Shown here one piece after another: positions 53,029-61,865 of a stretch of DNA of 64,000 nucleotides. Each line of letters opens with the position of its first letter. Positions within the stretch are counted from its first letter, which is position 1. Origin of the DNA: Halomonas sp. HL-93 (GTDB taxonomy: Bacteria; Pseudomonadota; Gammaproteobacteria; Pseudomonadales; Halomonadaceae); contig NZ_LT593974.1 of NCBI RefSeq assembly GCF_900086985.1, forward strand, positions 1,674,001 through 1,738,000, written 5' to 3'. Position numbers and translations under genes: made by a program. The notes beneath the pieces are model-generated. The model was not told the DNA's origin. It searched no databases and was given only the letters and a program-made list of their open reading frames with translations.

Positions 53029-54936
53029 ATGCCACAGCGCTCCGACAAGCTTAAAAACACCGAGCAAGAACTACGGATTTTCCGTTCAAGAGCGCTACTG
53101 GCCATGGTGGTCGTGGTGGCCTTGACGAGCCTTTTGGTTGGTCGGTTGGCCTATTTGCAGGTAGTGCAGCACGACGTCTATAGCACGCGCTCTGAGAAAA
53201 ACCGTGTCCGCGTTGAACCCTTGCCGCCCAATCGTGGCTTGATATATGACCGCAATGGTGTGTTGCTGGCGGAAAATCGACCCACCTACAACCTGACACT
53301 AGTGCGCGAGCGCGCGAAGGACGTCGATGAAACATTGGACTTGCTGGTTGAGATATTAGCGCTCAACGACGAAGAAACCGACACGTTTTTTGAGCGCTCG
53401 CAGCAATGGCAGCGGCCTTTCCAGCCGGTCTTGCTGGCCAGCGACCTCAGCGAAGAGCAAATTGCCCGTTTAGCGATTAACCGCCATCAGCTTCCTGGGG
53501 TTGAAGTGGAAGCGCAACTGCTGCGTTATTACCCCGATGCAGAAGTCATGGCCCATGCCCTGGGCTTTGTGGGACGCATTAATGCCGAAGAGGTAGAAAA
53601 CCTCGACGCTAGCCGTTATGCGGGCACCCACTTTATTGGCAAAACGGGCGTTGAGCGTTTTTACGAAGATGAATTGCATGGGCAAGCGGGGCTGCGCAAG
53701 GTCGAAACCAATGCGCGAGGCCGCGTGCTACGCGAGCTTGGTCGTACCGATCCGGTACCCGGCAAGGATTTGACGCTGACGCTGGATAAATCCCTCCAGA
53801 TGCTAGCCTACGAGCTAATGGATGGTCGCAGGGGGTCCATTGTCGCGATTGAACCCGGCAGTGGCGAAATACTTGCTATGGTGTCGACGCCTGGCTTCGA
53901 CAGTAATCGGTTTGTTACCGGCATCGATAGAGGTTCTTACCAAGCGCTTCAGGAAAACCTCGATTTGCCGCTTTACAACCGGGCGATTCGCGGCCATTAC
54001 CCTCCGGGCTCCACCATCAAGCCCTTTTTGGCGCTTGGCGGGCTTGTTGAAGGCGCTATCACACCGGATACCACCATCAACGATCCTGGTTATTACCAAT
54101 TGCCCAATGATTCACGTCGTTACCGTAATTGGCTGCGCTGGGGGCACGGACGGGTGGATTTGGAACGTTCGTTGGCAGTATCCAATAACACCTTTTATTA
54201 CTCATTGGCCCATGAGCTAGGCATCGATAAACTTCATGAACAAATGAGCAACTTTGGTTTTGGCCGACGTGTAGCGCACGATGTGCAAAGCGAAAGTCCA
54301 GGTTTGATGCCCTCGAGGGAGTGGAAACGCGAACGCTTTGACCAGTCTTGGTACCCAGGCGAGACCCTTTCCGCGGGGATTGGTCAAGGCTACTGGCAAA
54401 TCACACCGCTGCAGTTAGCTAGCGCCACGGCGACGCTGGCTAATCGAGGGCAGTGGGTTAAGCCGCGCATGGCCCGCAAAGTTGGCGATACGCCGCTGGA
54501 ACGCGACCTGCCCGATACGCCGGACAACATCAATCTGGCGCAAGACGATTGGTGGGATAGCGTATTCAGCGGTATGGAAAAGGTGGTTAGCGGTACAGAA
54601 GGGACCGCCCGCCGTACCGGCGAAGGCCTGGAGTATCGTATGGGCGGTAAGTCGGGGACTGCTCAGGTCTTCTCGCTTGGCCAAGACCAGCGTTATGAGG
54701 CCGATGAGTTGGAAGAGCGCCTGCGTGACCATGCGCTGTTCATGGCGTTTGCCCCCGTTGAAGACCCTGAAATTGCGGTGGCGGTGATCGTCGAAAACGC
54801 CGGTGGTGGTAGTACCCATGCGGCGCACTTGGCTCGGGCAATGACCGATGAATGGTTGTTGGATGACGACGCCCCTGAAGTCGATCAAGTGCGCGAGACT
54901 CTGGAAACCGATACCAGTAACGTGGAGGGGAACTAA
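53029..54936 (+). CDS. mrdA: Penicillin-binding protein 2 (elongation transpeptidase)
   Basis: 635 residues. One N-terminal membrane helix (A-L-L-A-M-V-V-V-V-A-L-T-S-L-L-V), the pedestal domain, and a transpeptidase domain with S-T-I-K (Ser about 328), S-N-N (about 385) and K-S-G-T (about 541). Forms the elongasome core with RodA, whose gene starts two bases later. Crosslinks new side-wall peptidoglycan in the periplasm. Confidence 0.95.
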   Translation: MPQRSDKLKNTEQELRIFRSRALLAMVVVVALTSLLVGRLAYLQVVQHDVYSTRSEKNRVRVEPLPPNRGLIYDRNGVLLAENRPTYNLTLVRERAKDVDETLDLLVEILALNDEETDTFFERSQQWQRPFQPVLLASDLSEEQIARLAINRHQLPGVEVEAQLLRYYPDAEVMAHALGFVGRINAEEVENLDASRYAGTHFIGKTGVERFYEDELHGQAGLRKVETNARGRVLRELGRTDPVPGKDLTLTLDKSLQMLAYELMDGRRGSIVAIEPGSGEILAMVSTPGFDSNRFVTGIDRGSYQALQENLDLPLYNRAIRGHYPPGSTIKPFLALGGLVEGAITPDTTINDPGYYQLPNDSRRYRNWLRWGHGRVDLERSLAVSNNTFYYSLAHELGIDKLHEQMSNFGFGRRVAHDVQSESPGLMPSREWKRERFDQSWYPGETLSAGIGQGYWQITPLQLASATATLANRGQWVKPRMARKVGDTPLERDLPDTPDNINLAQDDWWDSVFSGMEKVVSGTEGTARRTGEGLEYRMGGKSGTAQVFSLGQDQRYEADELEERLRDHALFMAFAPVEDPEIAVAVIVENAGGGSTHAAHLARAMTDEWLLDDDAPEVDQVRETLETDTSNVEGN

Positions 54937-54938
54937 TC

Positions 54939-56096
54939 ATGCCATGGCAGGCAATAAGTCGTTCAATGCGCGGCCGCCCGGTGCGCCCTAGCGGTGGGAT
55001 CCCCAAGCGCCAAAGTATATGGGAGCGTATTCACCTAGACCCTTGGCTGTTGGGTTTATTGCTGATCCTGATGGGCAGTGGTCTGTTGGTAATCTATAGC
55101 GCCTCAGGCCAGAACATGAATGTGGTTATTGCCCAAGCCATCCGCTTTGGCGTCGCCTTGATGGCGATGTTGGTGGTAGCCCAGTTTTCGCCGATTTTCT
55201 TCTTGCGCTGGGCGCCGGTGGCTTATGGGGTCGGCGTGCTAATGCTGTTCGCGGTAGAAATTGTTGGCGATATTGGCATGGGCGCACAGCGCTGGCTGGT
55301 GATCCCCGGCGTCATACGTTTTCAACCCTCGGAAATGATGAAGCTTGCCGTGCCAATGATGGTCGCAGCGTATCTTTATCGGTGTGAACTGCCCCCCAGA
55401 TTGAGAGACATTGCGGTCTGCGCGCTGATTATTGGTCTACCAGTGGCGTTGATTGCCGCCCAGCCAGATTTGGGCACCTCGTTACTGGTGGCCAGTGCCG
55501 CGATCATTGTCGTTCTGTTAGCCGGCTTGTCGTGGCGGTTGATCGGCTTGGTCTGTGCGTTACTGGCGGCAGGTTTCCCCTTGTTGTGGATGAACCTGCA
55601 CAACTATCAGCGTCAGCGTGTGTTGACCTTCCTTAACCCTGATACCGACCCGCTAGGGTCAGGCTGGAATATTATCCAGTCGACCACCGCGATTGGTAGC
55701 GGCGGGGTGTTCGGCAAGGGCTGGCTGCAGGGGACCCAGTCACAGCTCGAATTTTTACCCGAGCCCCACACTGACTTTATTGTGGCCGTGCTGGGCGAGG
55801 AATTAGGCCTTATCGGCTTGGTGGTATTTATCTTTCTGTATCTACTGATTGTCGGGCGAGGTCTCTGGTTGGCCAGCGAATCTCAAAATACCTTTGGCCG
55901 TTTAATCGCGGGCAGTATTATCCTGACGTTTTTTATCTATGTGTTTGTCAATGTCGGCATGGTGAGCGGTATTTTGCCGGTGGTTGGGGTTCCTTTGCCA
56001 TTAGTCAGTTATGGCGGCACCTCAAGCGTGACCTTGCTGGTAGGCTTCGGTATTCTCATGTCGATCCACGCGCATCGTCGGCTTCTTCCACGCTAG
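54939..56096 (+). CDS. rodA: Rod-shape glycosyltransferase RodA
   Basis: 385 residues, SEDS family with about ten membrane helices. Marks: R-F-Q-P-S-E-M-M-K-L, Q-P-D-L-G-T-S-L, F-L-P-E-P-H-T-D-F-I and the G-V-P-L-P-L-V-S-Y-G-G-T-S signature. Polymerises glycan strands with PBP2. GGAGGGG RBS at the mrdA end. Confidence 0.95.
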   Translation: MPWQAISRSMRGRPVRPSGGIPKRQSIWERIHLDPWLLGLLLILMGSGLLVIYSASGQNMNVVIAQAIRFGVALMAMLVVAQFSPIFFLRWAPVAYGVGVLMLFAVEIVGDIGMGAQRWLVIPGVIRFQPSEMMKLAVPMMVAAYLYRCELPPRLRDIAVCALIIGLPVALIAAQPDLGTSLLVASAAIIVVLLAGLSWRLIGLVCALLAAGFPLLWMNLHNYQRQRVLTFLNPDTDPLGSGWNIIQSTTAIGSGGVFGKGWLQGTQSQLEFLPEPHTDFIVAVLGEELGLIGLVVFIFLYLLIVGRGLWLASESQNTFGRLIAGSIILTFFIYVFVNVGMVSGILPVVGVPLPLVSYGGTSSVTLLVGFGILMSIHAHRRLLPR

Positions 56097-56143
56097 CAGG
56101 GCGAGAGGCAAAGCAGAATGCATTTCACAGGAGCAGTGAGTGA

Positions 56144-57196
56144 ATGAGTAAAGCCAGAAGGATGGCAAGTGTCGGCATTGTGAGCTTCGTGTTCGGCAGC
56201 ATAGCGCTGCCCCTCTTGGCGGAGGACGCGACAGATTTTGACCCGCAGCACCATGAAGGCGCACGCTCGCTTGTGGAAAGCCTTGAGGAAGACGGGTTGC
56301 CAGGTGACTGGTTAACCCGCCAACTGCGACATGCCAAGCTGCGCCAGTCGGTGTTAGATGCCATGGAGGGAGCGGCTGAACGTAATCTGGAATGGCATGA
56401 GTATCGAGATATTTTTATTACCCAGCGGCGTATTGAAGAAGGCGTTGCGTTCCAGCAGACTCATGGTGATGCGCTAGCTAAAGCGGAAGACGTTTACGGC
56501 GTTCCCCGCAATATTATTACTGCGATTATTGGTGTCGAAACCTATTATGGACGACATCGCGGCCAACATCCGGTGCTGGATTCATTGGCAACACTGGCGT
56601 TTGAACACCCTTCGCGGGGCGATTTTTTCTACCGTGAGCTGGCGGCTTTTTTGCAAATTGCCTACGAGCAGCAGGTTGACCCTACAACGCTGATGGGTTC
56701 CTACGCCGGGGCAATGGGTTACCCACAGTTTATTCCGACAAGCTATCAGGCCTACGCCGTTGACTTCGACGATGACGGTCAGCGAGATTTGTGGAACAAC
56801 CCGGTGGACGCAATTGGTAGCGTTGCCAACTATTTTGCGGAACACGGCTGGCAAGCAGGTGGTGATGTCTACTATCCCGCTGAAGGGCCGGATAAAGCGC
56901 CTGCTGATCTTTCCGTGAATCAAACAACACCACCCGATACGTCGTTGGGCACGCTGGAAGCGGCGGGTATTACAACCAACATAGCGCTAGATGATAACGC
57001 CGCAGTATCACCGCTAGTGCTGACCCGTAGTGATGGTCAATTGACGTATCGGCTTGGCGATCACAATTTTTACGTGATTACCCGCTACAATCATAGCCAT
57101 TTATATGCCATGGCCGTGGCTGAGCTGGCCGAGGCCATTGAAGCTGAAATGACAGGTTCGCAAACGACGGGGAGTCAGGGCGAGGGTGATACATAA
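56144..57196 (+). CDS. mltB: Membrane-bound lytic transglycosylase B
   Basis: 350 residues with a signal sequence (about 1-24). The catalytic Glu is in I-I-G-V-E-T-Y-Y-G, with P-Q-F-I-P-T-S-Y and W-N-N-P-V-D-A-I-G-S-V-A-N-Y-F typical of MltB/Slt70-like enzymes. No lipobox Cys is seen, so it may be soluble. Trims glycan strands; in operon with rlpA (overlap). Confidence 0.9.
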   Translation: MSKARRMASVGIVSFVFGSIALPLLAEDATDFDPQHHEGARSLVESLEEDGLPGDWLTRQLRHAKLRQSVLDAMEGAAERNLEWHEYRDIFITQRRIEEGVAFQQTHGDALAKAEDVYGVPRNIITAIIGVETYYGRHRGQHPVLDSLATLAFEHPSRGDFFYRELAAFLQIAYEQQVDPTTLMGSYAGAMGYPQFIPTSYQAYAVDFDDDGQRDLWNNPVDAIGSVANYFAEHGWQAGGDVYYPAEGPDKAPADLSVNQTTPPDTSLGTLEAAGITTNIALDDNAAVSPLVLTRSDGQLTYRLGDHNFYVITRYNHSHLYAMAVAELAEAIEAEMTGSQTTGSQGEGDT

Positions 57197-58146
57197 TGGA
57201 TCAAGTTAAGGGCTATCAGCGGTTAGCAGGCACGGCTGTCGTGCTGGCATTGTTAAGTGGCTGTGCCAGCCATGAGCCAAGCACGTCAGGCCCTGCGTCG
57301 GAAAAACGCTCGAGCACCACTTCCGAGCCACCTGCCGACCGTGAGACCTCAGGTGGCCGATATGCTATGAGTGGTGATGCCTATCCGCTTGAGCCACCGG
57401 ATGTCTCTGAAGTGCCCGATGCCGAGCCCCGCAATGAACCGCGTTCAACAGCGGGTAACCGTTCAACCTACGAAGTGTGGGGCAAGACCTATCAGGTTTT
57501 GTCTGATGCCAAGGGATACAGCAAGCGTGGTCGCGCTTCCTGGTACGGCGAAAAATTCCATGGCTACGCCACCTCAAATGGCGAAATTTACGACATGTAT
57601 AAAATGTCGGCGGCACACCGATCATTACCGCTGCCGTCTTTTGTTCGAGTTACCAGCGAAGAAACCGGAGAGTCGGTGATCGTGCGGGTGAATGACCGTG
57701 GCCCTTTCCATAGTGATCGTGAAATTGACCTTTCTTATGCGGCGGCGTCCAAGCTGGATATCTTGGACGAAGGTACTGGCGCGGTGAAGGTCGAAGCGAT
57801 TGACCCAGAGCAATGGCAGGCGGAGCGTTCAGGCAGCTCATCAACGCAAGCAACTGCTTCAAGCGATGTTTCCGAAGAACCACCGGCTTCGCCATCGAGT
57901 GAACCGGCTGAAGAGAAAACGCCCAGTGACGATGCGCTTTACCTGCAGATAGCCGCGTTAGGCAATCCTCAGACAGCTCAGCAAATGCAGGCGCAACTGA
58001 GCGATAGGTTACCCCACGATGTGCGTGTAAAAGAAGACGATGACGTTTTCCGGGTGCAGGTAGGTCCGGTTGCTGCTGACCAAGAAAGTGACGCTCGCAA
58101 AGCGTTACAAGATGCGGGCTTTACCGACGTATTTATCGTGCGATAA
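57196..58146 (+). CDS. rlpA: Rare lipoprotein A (septal/lytic)
   Basis: 316 residues. Lipoprotein signal with lipobox L-L-S-G-C (lipidation Cys about residue 24), a low-complexity Ser/Glu linker, a double-psi barrel G-R-A-S-W-Y-G-E-K-F-H-G-Y-A-T-S-N-G-E and V-N-D-R-G-P-F (acidic lytic residue), and a C-terminal SPOR domain (A-L-Y-L-Q-I-A-A-L-G-N to the end) that finds denuded septal glycan. Cuts naked glycan at division sites. Overlaps mltB by one base. Confidence 0.92.
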   Translation: MDQVKGYQRLAGTAVVLALLSGCASHEPSTSGPASEKRSSTTSEPPADRETSGGRYAMSGDAYPLEPPDVSEVPDAEPRNEPRSTAGNRSTYEVWGKTYQVLSDAKGYSKRGRASWYGEKFHGYATSNGEIYDMYKMSAAHRSLPLPSFVRVTSEETGESVIVRVNDRGPFHSDREIDLSYAAASKLDILDEGTGAVKVEAIDPEQWQAERSGSSSTQATASSDVSEEPPASPSSEPAEEKTPSDDALYLQIAALGNPQTAQQMQAQLSDRLPHDVRVKEDDDVFRVQVGPVAADQESDARKALQDAGFTDVFIVR

Positions 58147-58213
58147 TTGCGCACCATTATTATCCAGGCGCGTGCCGTTGGCCGCGTTTTTTCAAGTCAA
58201 TGAGAATGTCATC

Positions 58214-59413
58214 ATGAATGTGTTTCACGCTTTGTTTTCTTCCGCGCGGCTATGTGTATTAGCCGCCGCGATTGTGGTTACCCCGTCTGTCAGCGCTCAA
58301 GATGTGCCAGAGCCTCAAACGATTATTCCAGCACCGCCGCAACTGGCTGCCAGTTCGTGGATACTGATGGATGCGGATAGTGGCGAAATCCTGGCGGAGA
58401 AGAATTCTGATGAGCGTCTGCCGCCCGCTAGTTTGACCAAATTAATGACCGCCTACCTGGTTGAGCGTGAGCTAGATCGGGGCAGCATTAACCTTGAGGA
58501 CCAAGTGAGCATCAGTGAAAATGCGTGGCGCACTGGCGGTTCCAAGATGTTTGTTGAAGTCGGCGAACAAGTCGCCGTTGAAGATCTGTTGCATGGCATT
58601 GTGATTGTTTCCGGTAACGACGCCAGCGTCGCCATGGCCGAGCATCTGGCCGGCGGCGAAGCCCCGTTTGCTGATTTGATGAATCAGCATGCTTCGCGGT
58701 TGGGCATGAAGAACTCTAACTTTGAAAACCCTACCGGACTGCCGGGGGAAAACCACTATTCATCCGCCCATGATATGGCGTTGCTGACCCAGCATATCGT
58801 CAACGATTACCCAGAGCATTACGCAATTTATTCACAGCGCAACTTTACTTATGGCGGTATTGAGCAACCTAACCGTAACCGTCTGCTATGGCGTGACCCT
58901 TCCGTTGACGGTTTAAAAACCGGCTGGACCTCCGAGGCGGGGTATGGGTTGGTTTCATCCGCCAAACGTGACGATATGCGTCTGATTTCTGTGGTCATGG
59001 GAACGGAGTCTGAAGAGGCCCGTGCTCAGGAAACCCAAAAACTGCTTAGCTACGGTTTCCGTTTTTTTGAAACCATGAACCTCTATGAGCGTGGAGCTGT
59101 GCTGGCTAAACCACGTATATGGGGCGGTGATATAAACGAAGTTCGCGTAGGGGTTGATGAGGACGTGACCATGACGTTGCCCCGTAACCGTAACGACGAA
59201 CTGCGCGCGCGCCTAAATCTCAACTCTGAACTCCAGGCACCGCTCGCCGTAGGTGATGAAGTGGGAACGCTAGAGATTCATATGGGCGACGACGTTGTCG
59301 GTGAAAGGCAGCTAGTGGCGCTGGAAGACGTTGAGGAAGGCGGCTTTTTCAAGCAATTGCTTGATCAGGTACGTCGCTTTTTCTCCAACCTAATCAGCAA
59401 TTTTACTGACTAG
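58214..59413 (+). CDS. dacA: D-Ala-D-Ala carboxypeptidase (PBP5-like)
   Basis: 399 residues from ATG 58214 (an earlier in-frame start would overlap rlpA and give no signal peptide). Signal peptide ends near V-S-A before Q-D. Catalytic S-L-T-K (Ser about 73), S-G-N (about 133), K-T-G (about 235). The C-terminal amphipathic helix F-F-K-Q-L-L-D-Q-V-R-R-F-F-S-N-L anchors it to the inner membrane face. Removes terminal D-Ala from pentapeptides and limits crosslinking. Confidence 0.92.
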   Translation: MNVFHALFSSARLCVLAAAIVVTPSVSAQDVPEPQTIIPAPPQLAASSWILMDADSGEILAEKNSDERLPPASLTKLMTAYLVERELDRGSINLEDQVSISENAWRTGGSKMFVEVGEQVAVEDLLHGIVIVSGNDASVAMAEHLAGGEAPFADLMNQHASRLGMKNSNFENPTGLPGENHYSSAHDMALLTQHIVNDYPEHYAIYSQRNFTYGGIEQPNRNRLLWRDPSVDGLKTGWTSEAGYGLVSSAKRDDMRLISVVMGTESEEARAQETQKLLSYGFRFFETMNLYERGAVLAKPRIWGGDINEVRVGVDEDVTMTLPRNRNDELRARLNLNSELQAPLAVGDEVGTLEIHMGDDVVGERQLVALEDVEEGGFFKQLLDQVRRFFSNLISNFTD

Positions 59414-59471
59414 TAGCGAGCCGCCCCGTATGCGTGGGCGGGACATTATTTGCTAAATCATTGGGTTTGTT

Positions 59472-59783
59472 ATGTCAAAAGGTGGACAAAAAAGCTTCCG
59501 TGATATGCGCCAGCCAGCGCCTCAAGCATCGCCGACAATCAGCTTTCCGTGCCAATATCCGCTAAAAGTGGTGGGCGATGCGACAGAAGATTTTCCGGCG
59601 CGGGTTTGTCAGGTGATTGTCCGCCATGCGCCGGACTTTGATGAAACGACCATGCACGTCGTCGATAGCCGCAACGGTCGTTTTCAGTCGGTGCGGGTCA
59701 CCATCACGGCAACCGGTGAGCAGCAGTTGAGCCAATTATTCGACGAGCTTAAAGCCACTGGCCTTGTGCATATGGTGGTGTAA
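59472..59783 (+). CDS. ybeD: YbeD-like DUF493 protein
   Basis: 103 residues, DUF493 (UPF0250): [24 protein letters not shown]. In enterobacteria it sits before lipB too. An alpha/beta ACT-like fold, role unknown. Its stop overlaps lipB by one base. Confidence 0.9.
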   Translation: MSKGGQKSFRDMRQPAPQASPTISFPCQYPLKVVGDATEDFPARVCQVIVRHAPDFDETTMHVVDSRNGRFQSVRVTITATGEQQLSQLFDELKATGLVHMVV

Positions 59784-60451
59784 TGGCCATGCCGCCCATC
59801 GAGCTACATGTGCTTGGGCGCAAGCCTTATCTGCCAGTTTGGCAAGCCATGCGCTCGTTGACCGATAACCGAGACGCACAAACGGCTGACCAGTTTTGGC
59901 TGGTAGAGCACGACCCGGTTTTCACCCAAGGTCAGGCCGGTAAGCCTGAGCATGTATTAATGCCGGGCGACATTCCTGTTGTGCAAACCGACCGAGGCGG
60001 GCAGGTGACCTACCATGGCCCAGGGCAGGTGGTGCTGTATCCGCTGCTTGATGTGCGCCGTGGCCAATTAGGTGTACGCACGCTGGTGACCGCATTGGAA
60101 AATGCCGTGATTAGCGTGCTGGCCGCTTATGGCGTGCCGGCGAGGGCGCGGCCCGATGCGCCAGGCGTGTATGTGGCGGGCGATGCGGGGGAGGCCAAGA
60201 TTGCTTCTCTAGGGCTGCGTATTCGTCGCGGGGCAAGCTTTCACGGTGTTGCACTAAACGTGGACGGTGATCTGACGCCTTTCTCGTACATTAACCCCTG
60301 CGGCTATGCGGGTATGCCGATGACCCGCTTAGCCGATTGGGTGACGTTACCCAGCGATCATCGGGTAGGCGAGCAATTGGCCAAGGCACTGGCGAAGCAG
60401 CTAGATCGTTCTCTGGTGGCGGGCGCTGAGCCGCCAACACTAACCGAGTAG
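59783..60451 (+). CDS. lipB: Octanoyltransferase
   Basis: 222 residues. [16 protein letters not shown], the Lys of E-A-K-I-A-S-L-G, and the Cys of I-N-P-C-G-Y-A-G-M give the Lys/Cys acyl-transfer pair. Moves octanoyl from ACP to lipoyl domains. Converges with lipA. Confidence 0.94.
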   Translation: MAMPPIELHVLGRKPYLPVWQAMRSLTDNRDAQTADQFWLVEHDPVFTQGQAGKPEHVLMPGDIPVVQTDRGGQVTYHGPGQVVLYPLLDVRRGQLGVRTLVTALENAVISVLAAYGVPARARPDAPGVYVAGDAGEAKIASLGLRIRRGASFHGVALNVDGDLTPFSYINPCGYAGMPMTRLADWVTLPSDHRVGEQLAKALAKQLDRSLVAGAEPPTLTE

Positions 60452-60472
60452 CGGTGGCGGCAAGCGGATTGC

Positions 60473-61528
60473 TTAACCGACGTTAAGTGCCGGAATTAGG
60501 TTGGGGTCTGGCGCTTCTTGTCCGGGTACCTTTGCTGGTGAGGCCAACCCAAGGTTGTTCTTTTCAAACACGCGGTCGGCACGGTAGCTTGAGCGAACAA
60601 GCGGTCCCGACGGCACTTCCATAAAGCCTTTCTCAAGTCCGATTTCACGATAACGATCAAATTCTTCGGGGGTGACCCAGCGCTCCACCGGCAGGTGGTT
60701 TTTGGTTGGGCGTAGATATTGCCCCAACGTGACGATATCGACGCCTATCTCGCGAAGATCATCGAACGTCTGAAGTATCTCTTCGTCGGTTTCGCCCAGA
60801 CCGAGCATTAGGCTGGTTTTGGTAATCACGTCGGGACGATACCGTTTTGCGTGAGCCAGGACATCCAGCGTCTTACGGTAACCAGCCCGCGGATCACGCA
60901 CGCGACTGGTCAGGCGTTCAACTGTTTCAACGTTTTGCGCAAAAACTTCTAGCCCCGAGTCGGCGACTTGTTCAATGGCCGCAGGAACCCCGTCGAAATC
61001 CGGCGTTAAAGCTTCAACAACTACTTCTGGGGTGCGCGCTTTAATGGCGCGGATACAGTTGGCGTAGTGGCTGGCACCACCGTCGTCCAAGTCATCGCGG
61101 TCAACCGAGGTGAGTACGATGTAGCGCAAACCCATCAACTCGACAGATTTTGCCGTGTTGTCAGGCTCTTCAGCGTCGAGCCAGCCTTGCGGGTTGCCTG
61201 TATCAACGGCACAAAACCGGCAGGCGCGTGTGCACACCGACCCCATTAGCATGATCGTTGCAGTGCCGTTGCTCCAACACTCGCCCATGTTAGGGCAATG
61301 GGATTCAGCGCATACGGTACTTAGCCGATGGGTGGCGACGTTCTTTTTCACTGCCTCAAAGCGCTCGCCGCCCGGGATCTGAGCGCGCAGCCACTTGGGC
61401 TTACGATCTAAAGAAGGGGCATCAATCTCAACTTTACGCTGCTTCATGCCATCTTTAATCACCGTCATACCGTGTTCATTGCGGAATTTTTCACCGCTGG
61501 GGACACGTGGCGAGGTGTTATTGCTCAT
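60473..61528 (-). CDS. lipA: Lipoyl synthase
   Basis: 351 residues. Auxiliary cluster Cys set [12 protein letters not shown], radical-SAM set C-T-R-A-C-R-F-C, and the terminal R-S-S-Y (Ser ligand). Inserts two sulfurs into octanoyl-protein to make lipoate. It is transcribed opposite to lipB, a different strand arrangement from the enterobacterial lipA-lipB tandem. Confidence 0.95.
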   Translation of the reverse strand: MSNNTSPRVPSGEKFRNEHGMTVIKDGMKQRKVEIDAPSLDRKPKWLRAQIPGGERFEAVKKNVATHRLSTVCAESHCPNMGECWSNGTATIMLMGSVCTRACRFCAVDTGNPQGWLDAEEPDNTAKSVELMGLRYIVLTSVDRDDLDDGGASHYANCIRAIKARTPEVVVEALTPDFDGVPAAIEQVADSGLEVFAQNVETVERLTSRVRDPRAGYRKTLDVLAHAKRYRPDVITKTSLMLGLGETDEEILQTFDDLREIGVDIVTLGQYLRPTKNHLPVERWVTPEEFDRYREIGLEKGFMEVPSGPLVRSSYRADRVFEKNNLGLASPAKVPGQEAPDPNLIPALNVG

Positions 61529-61865
61529 AGCGAGAGAGCCTCTCTACTGGGCGGCAAGCAATGTCATGCGGCGAGGTAAGCCATGTTCGACTGCGTGCCG
61601 ATTGATACGTATGTAGTAGGGCATAATGTAACATACCTTGCCTTTTGCACGACACCGCTGGCTAGACGTTGCTATGGGTATGCAGGCTACGTCGTGGCAG
61701 TGTAGTGGCCGATAATGCACTGGCTTTCAAACCCTGGGTAATAGGTTATACCAATGAGTCGTCGGTAGGCATCGACCTTTCGCGGTGATTGTCCTAAACT
61801 ATATTGCATTGCAGCATCATTGCTTTCGGGTTCGATGCTTCCGCATTAACCCAATGGGAGACTCT
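61529..61865. other. Divergent intergenic region lipA / DUF3141
   Basis: 337 bases with no gene seen. It must hold both promoters. The only site I can name is the TGC-ATT-GCA element at 61805; a GG/GC pair at -24/-12 spacing near 61695 was judged too weak. Confidence 0.5.
61805..61813 (+). promoter_or_regulatory. TGC-N3-GCA element (PhaR-like)
   Basis: TGCATTGCA, 53 bases before the DUF3141 ATG. PhaR repressors of PHA granule genes are reported to bind TGC-N3/4-GCA type sites (Paracoccus). A nine-base match is weak on its own; the PHA-synthase relatedness of the gene makes it worth testing. Confidence 0.25.

Noticed and set aside
61695..61710. Sigma-54 promoter before the DUF3141 gene
   Set aside because: GG and GC fall at the right spacing, but the surrounding bases match poorly and no activator gene is adjacent.
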